A stretch of DNA of 36,489 nt from assembly GCA_028377305.1 (NCBI GenBank), contig JAONJW010000024.1, forward strand, positions 1-36,489. Direction: 5' to 3'. Made by a program: the position numbers and the translations under genes. Shown in pieces: positions 36,476 to 36,489 of the stretch. Numbering within the stretch: the stretch's first letter is position 1; each line of letters begins with the position of its first letter. The notes beneath the pieces are model-generated. The model searched no databases. It was not told the DNA's origin and was given only the letters and a program-made list of their open reading frames with translations. This DNA is from Prolixibacteraceae bacterium (GTDB lineage Bacteria > Bacteroidota > Bacteroidia > Bacteroidales > Prolixibacteraceae).

Positions 36476-36489
36476 TTAAGCTTCAGGCA
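36476..36489 (-). CDS. rpsL: Possible last codons of rpsL (S12), cut by the window edge
   Basis: Read on the minus strand, the edge ends with codons for Pro, Glu, Ala and then TAA at 36478-36476, 37 bases before rpsG. In Bacteroidota rpsL normally precedes rpsG, so this could be the end of S12. Four codons cannot prove it; the call rests on expected gene order. Confidence 0.3.

Noticed and set aside
1-36489. tRNA or rRNA genes, insertion sequences, integrases or prophage genes
   Set aside because: No cloverleaf-like or rRNA-like sequence, transposase motif or terminal inverted repeat was seen on either strand by eye. A covariance-model search would be needed to exclude small RNAs fully.

Overview
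The window comes from a Bacteroidota chromosome, probably Bacteroidales or Marinilabiliales. The evidence is low-GC DNA, a SusC/SusD pair with an ECF sigma factor and a FecR anti-sigma, Bacteroidota-type promoter boxes (TTTG, about 20 bp, TAnnTTTG), A/C-rich leaders mostly without Shine-Dalgarno sequences, and zinc-ligand-free forms of L36 and S14. I cannot name a species.

Layout. Positions 1-980 hold no convincing protein gene. The first 600 bases carry three related copies of a module read on the minus strand. The two best copies have a consensus promoter, about 60 conserved bases and an intrinsic terminator, so they look like tandem small RNA genes. Positions 1043-3482 (minus) are an aguA-aguB-ychJ operon converting agmatine to putrescine, plus a SEC-C protein. 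Positions 3646-6084 (plus) encode a lone TonB-dependent outer-membrane receptor, and 6300-8429 encode Tex. A small acidic conserved protein (minus, 8533-8781) and an AGCS amino-acid:cation symporter (plus, 9011-10657) follow.

Positions 10854-17691 (plus) form a cell-surface signalling and uptake unit: ECF sigma, FecR-type anti-sigma, a SusC receptor with an STN signalling domain, and a SusD lipoprotein. No degradative enzyme lies beside it. Citrate synthase (minus) follows.

Positions 19187-36489 (minus) are one uninterrupted str-S10-spc-alpha ribosomal cluster, transcribed from beyond the right edge: (rpsL)-rpsG-fusA-rpsJ-rplC-rplD-rplW-rplB-rpsS-rplV-rpsC-rplP-rpmC-rpsQ-rplN-rplX-rplE-rpsN-rpsH-rplF-rplR-rpsE-rpmD-rplO-secY-map-infA-rpmJ-rpsM-rpsK-rpsD-rpoA-rplQ. 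It ends at a strong terminator.

Most interesting lead. The conserved part of the small RNA modules is antisense in character to a SusC-type mRNA leader. Near its 5' end each RNA can pair for about 13 contiguous bases, counting G-U pairs, with the start-codon region of the susC gene at 12660. I propose a tandem family of trans-acting small RNAs that silence SusC-like receptor mRNAs at translation initiation. This is inference from sequence and needs RNA data.
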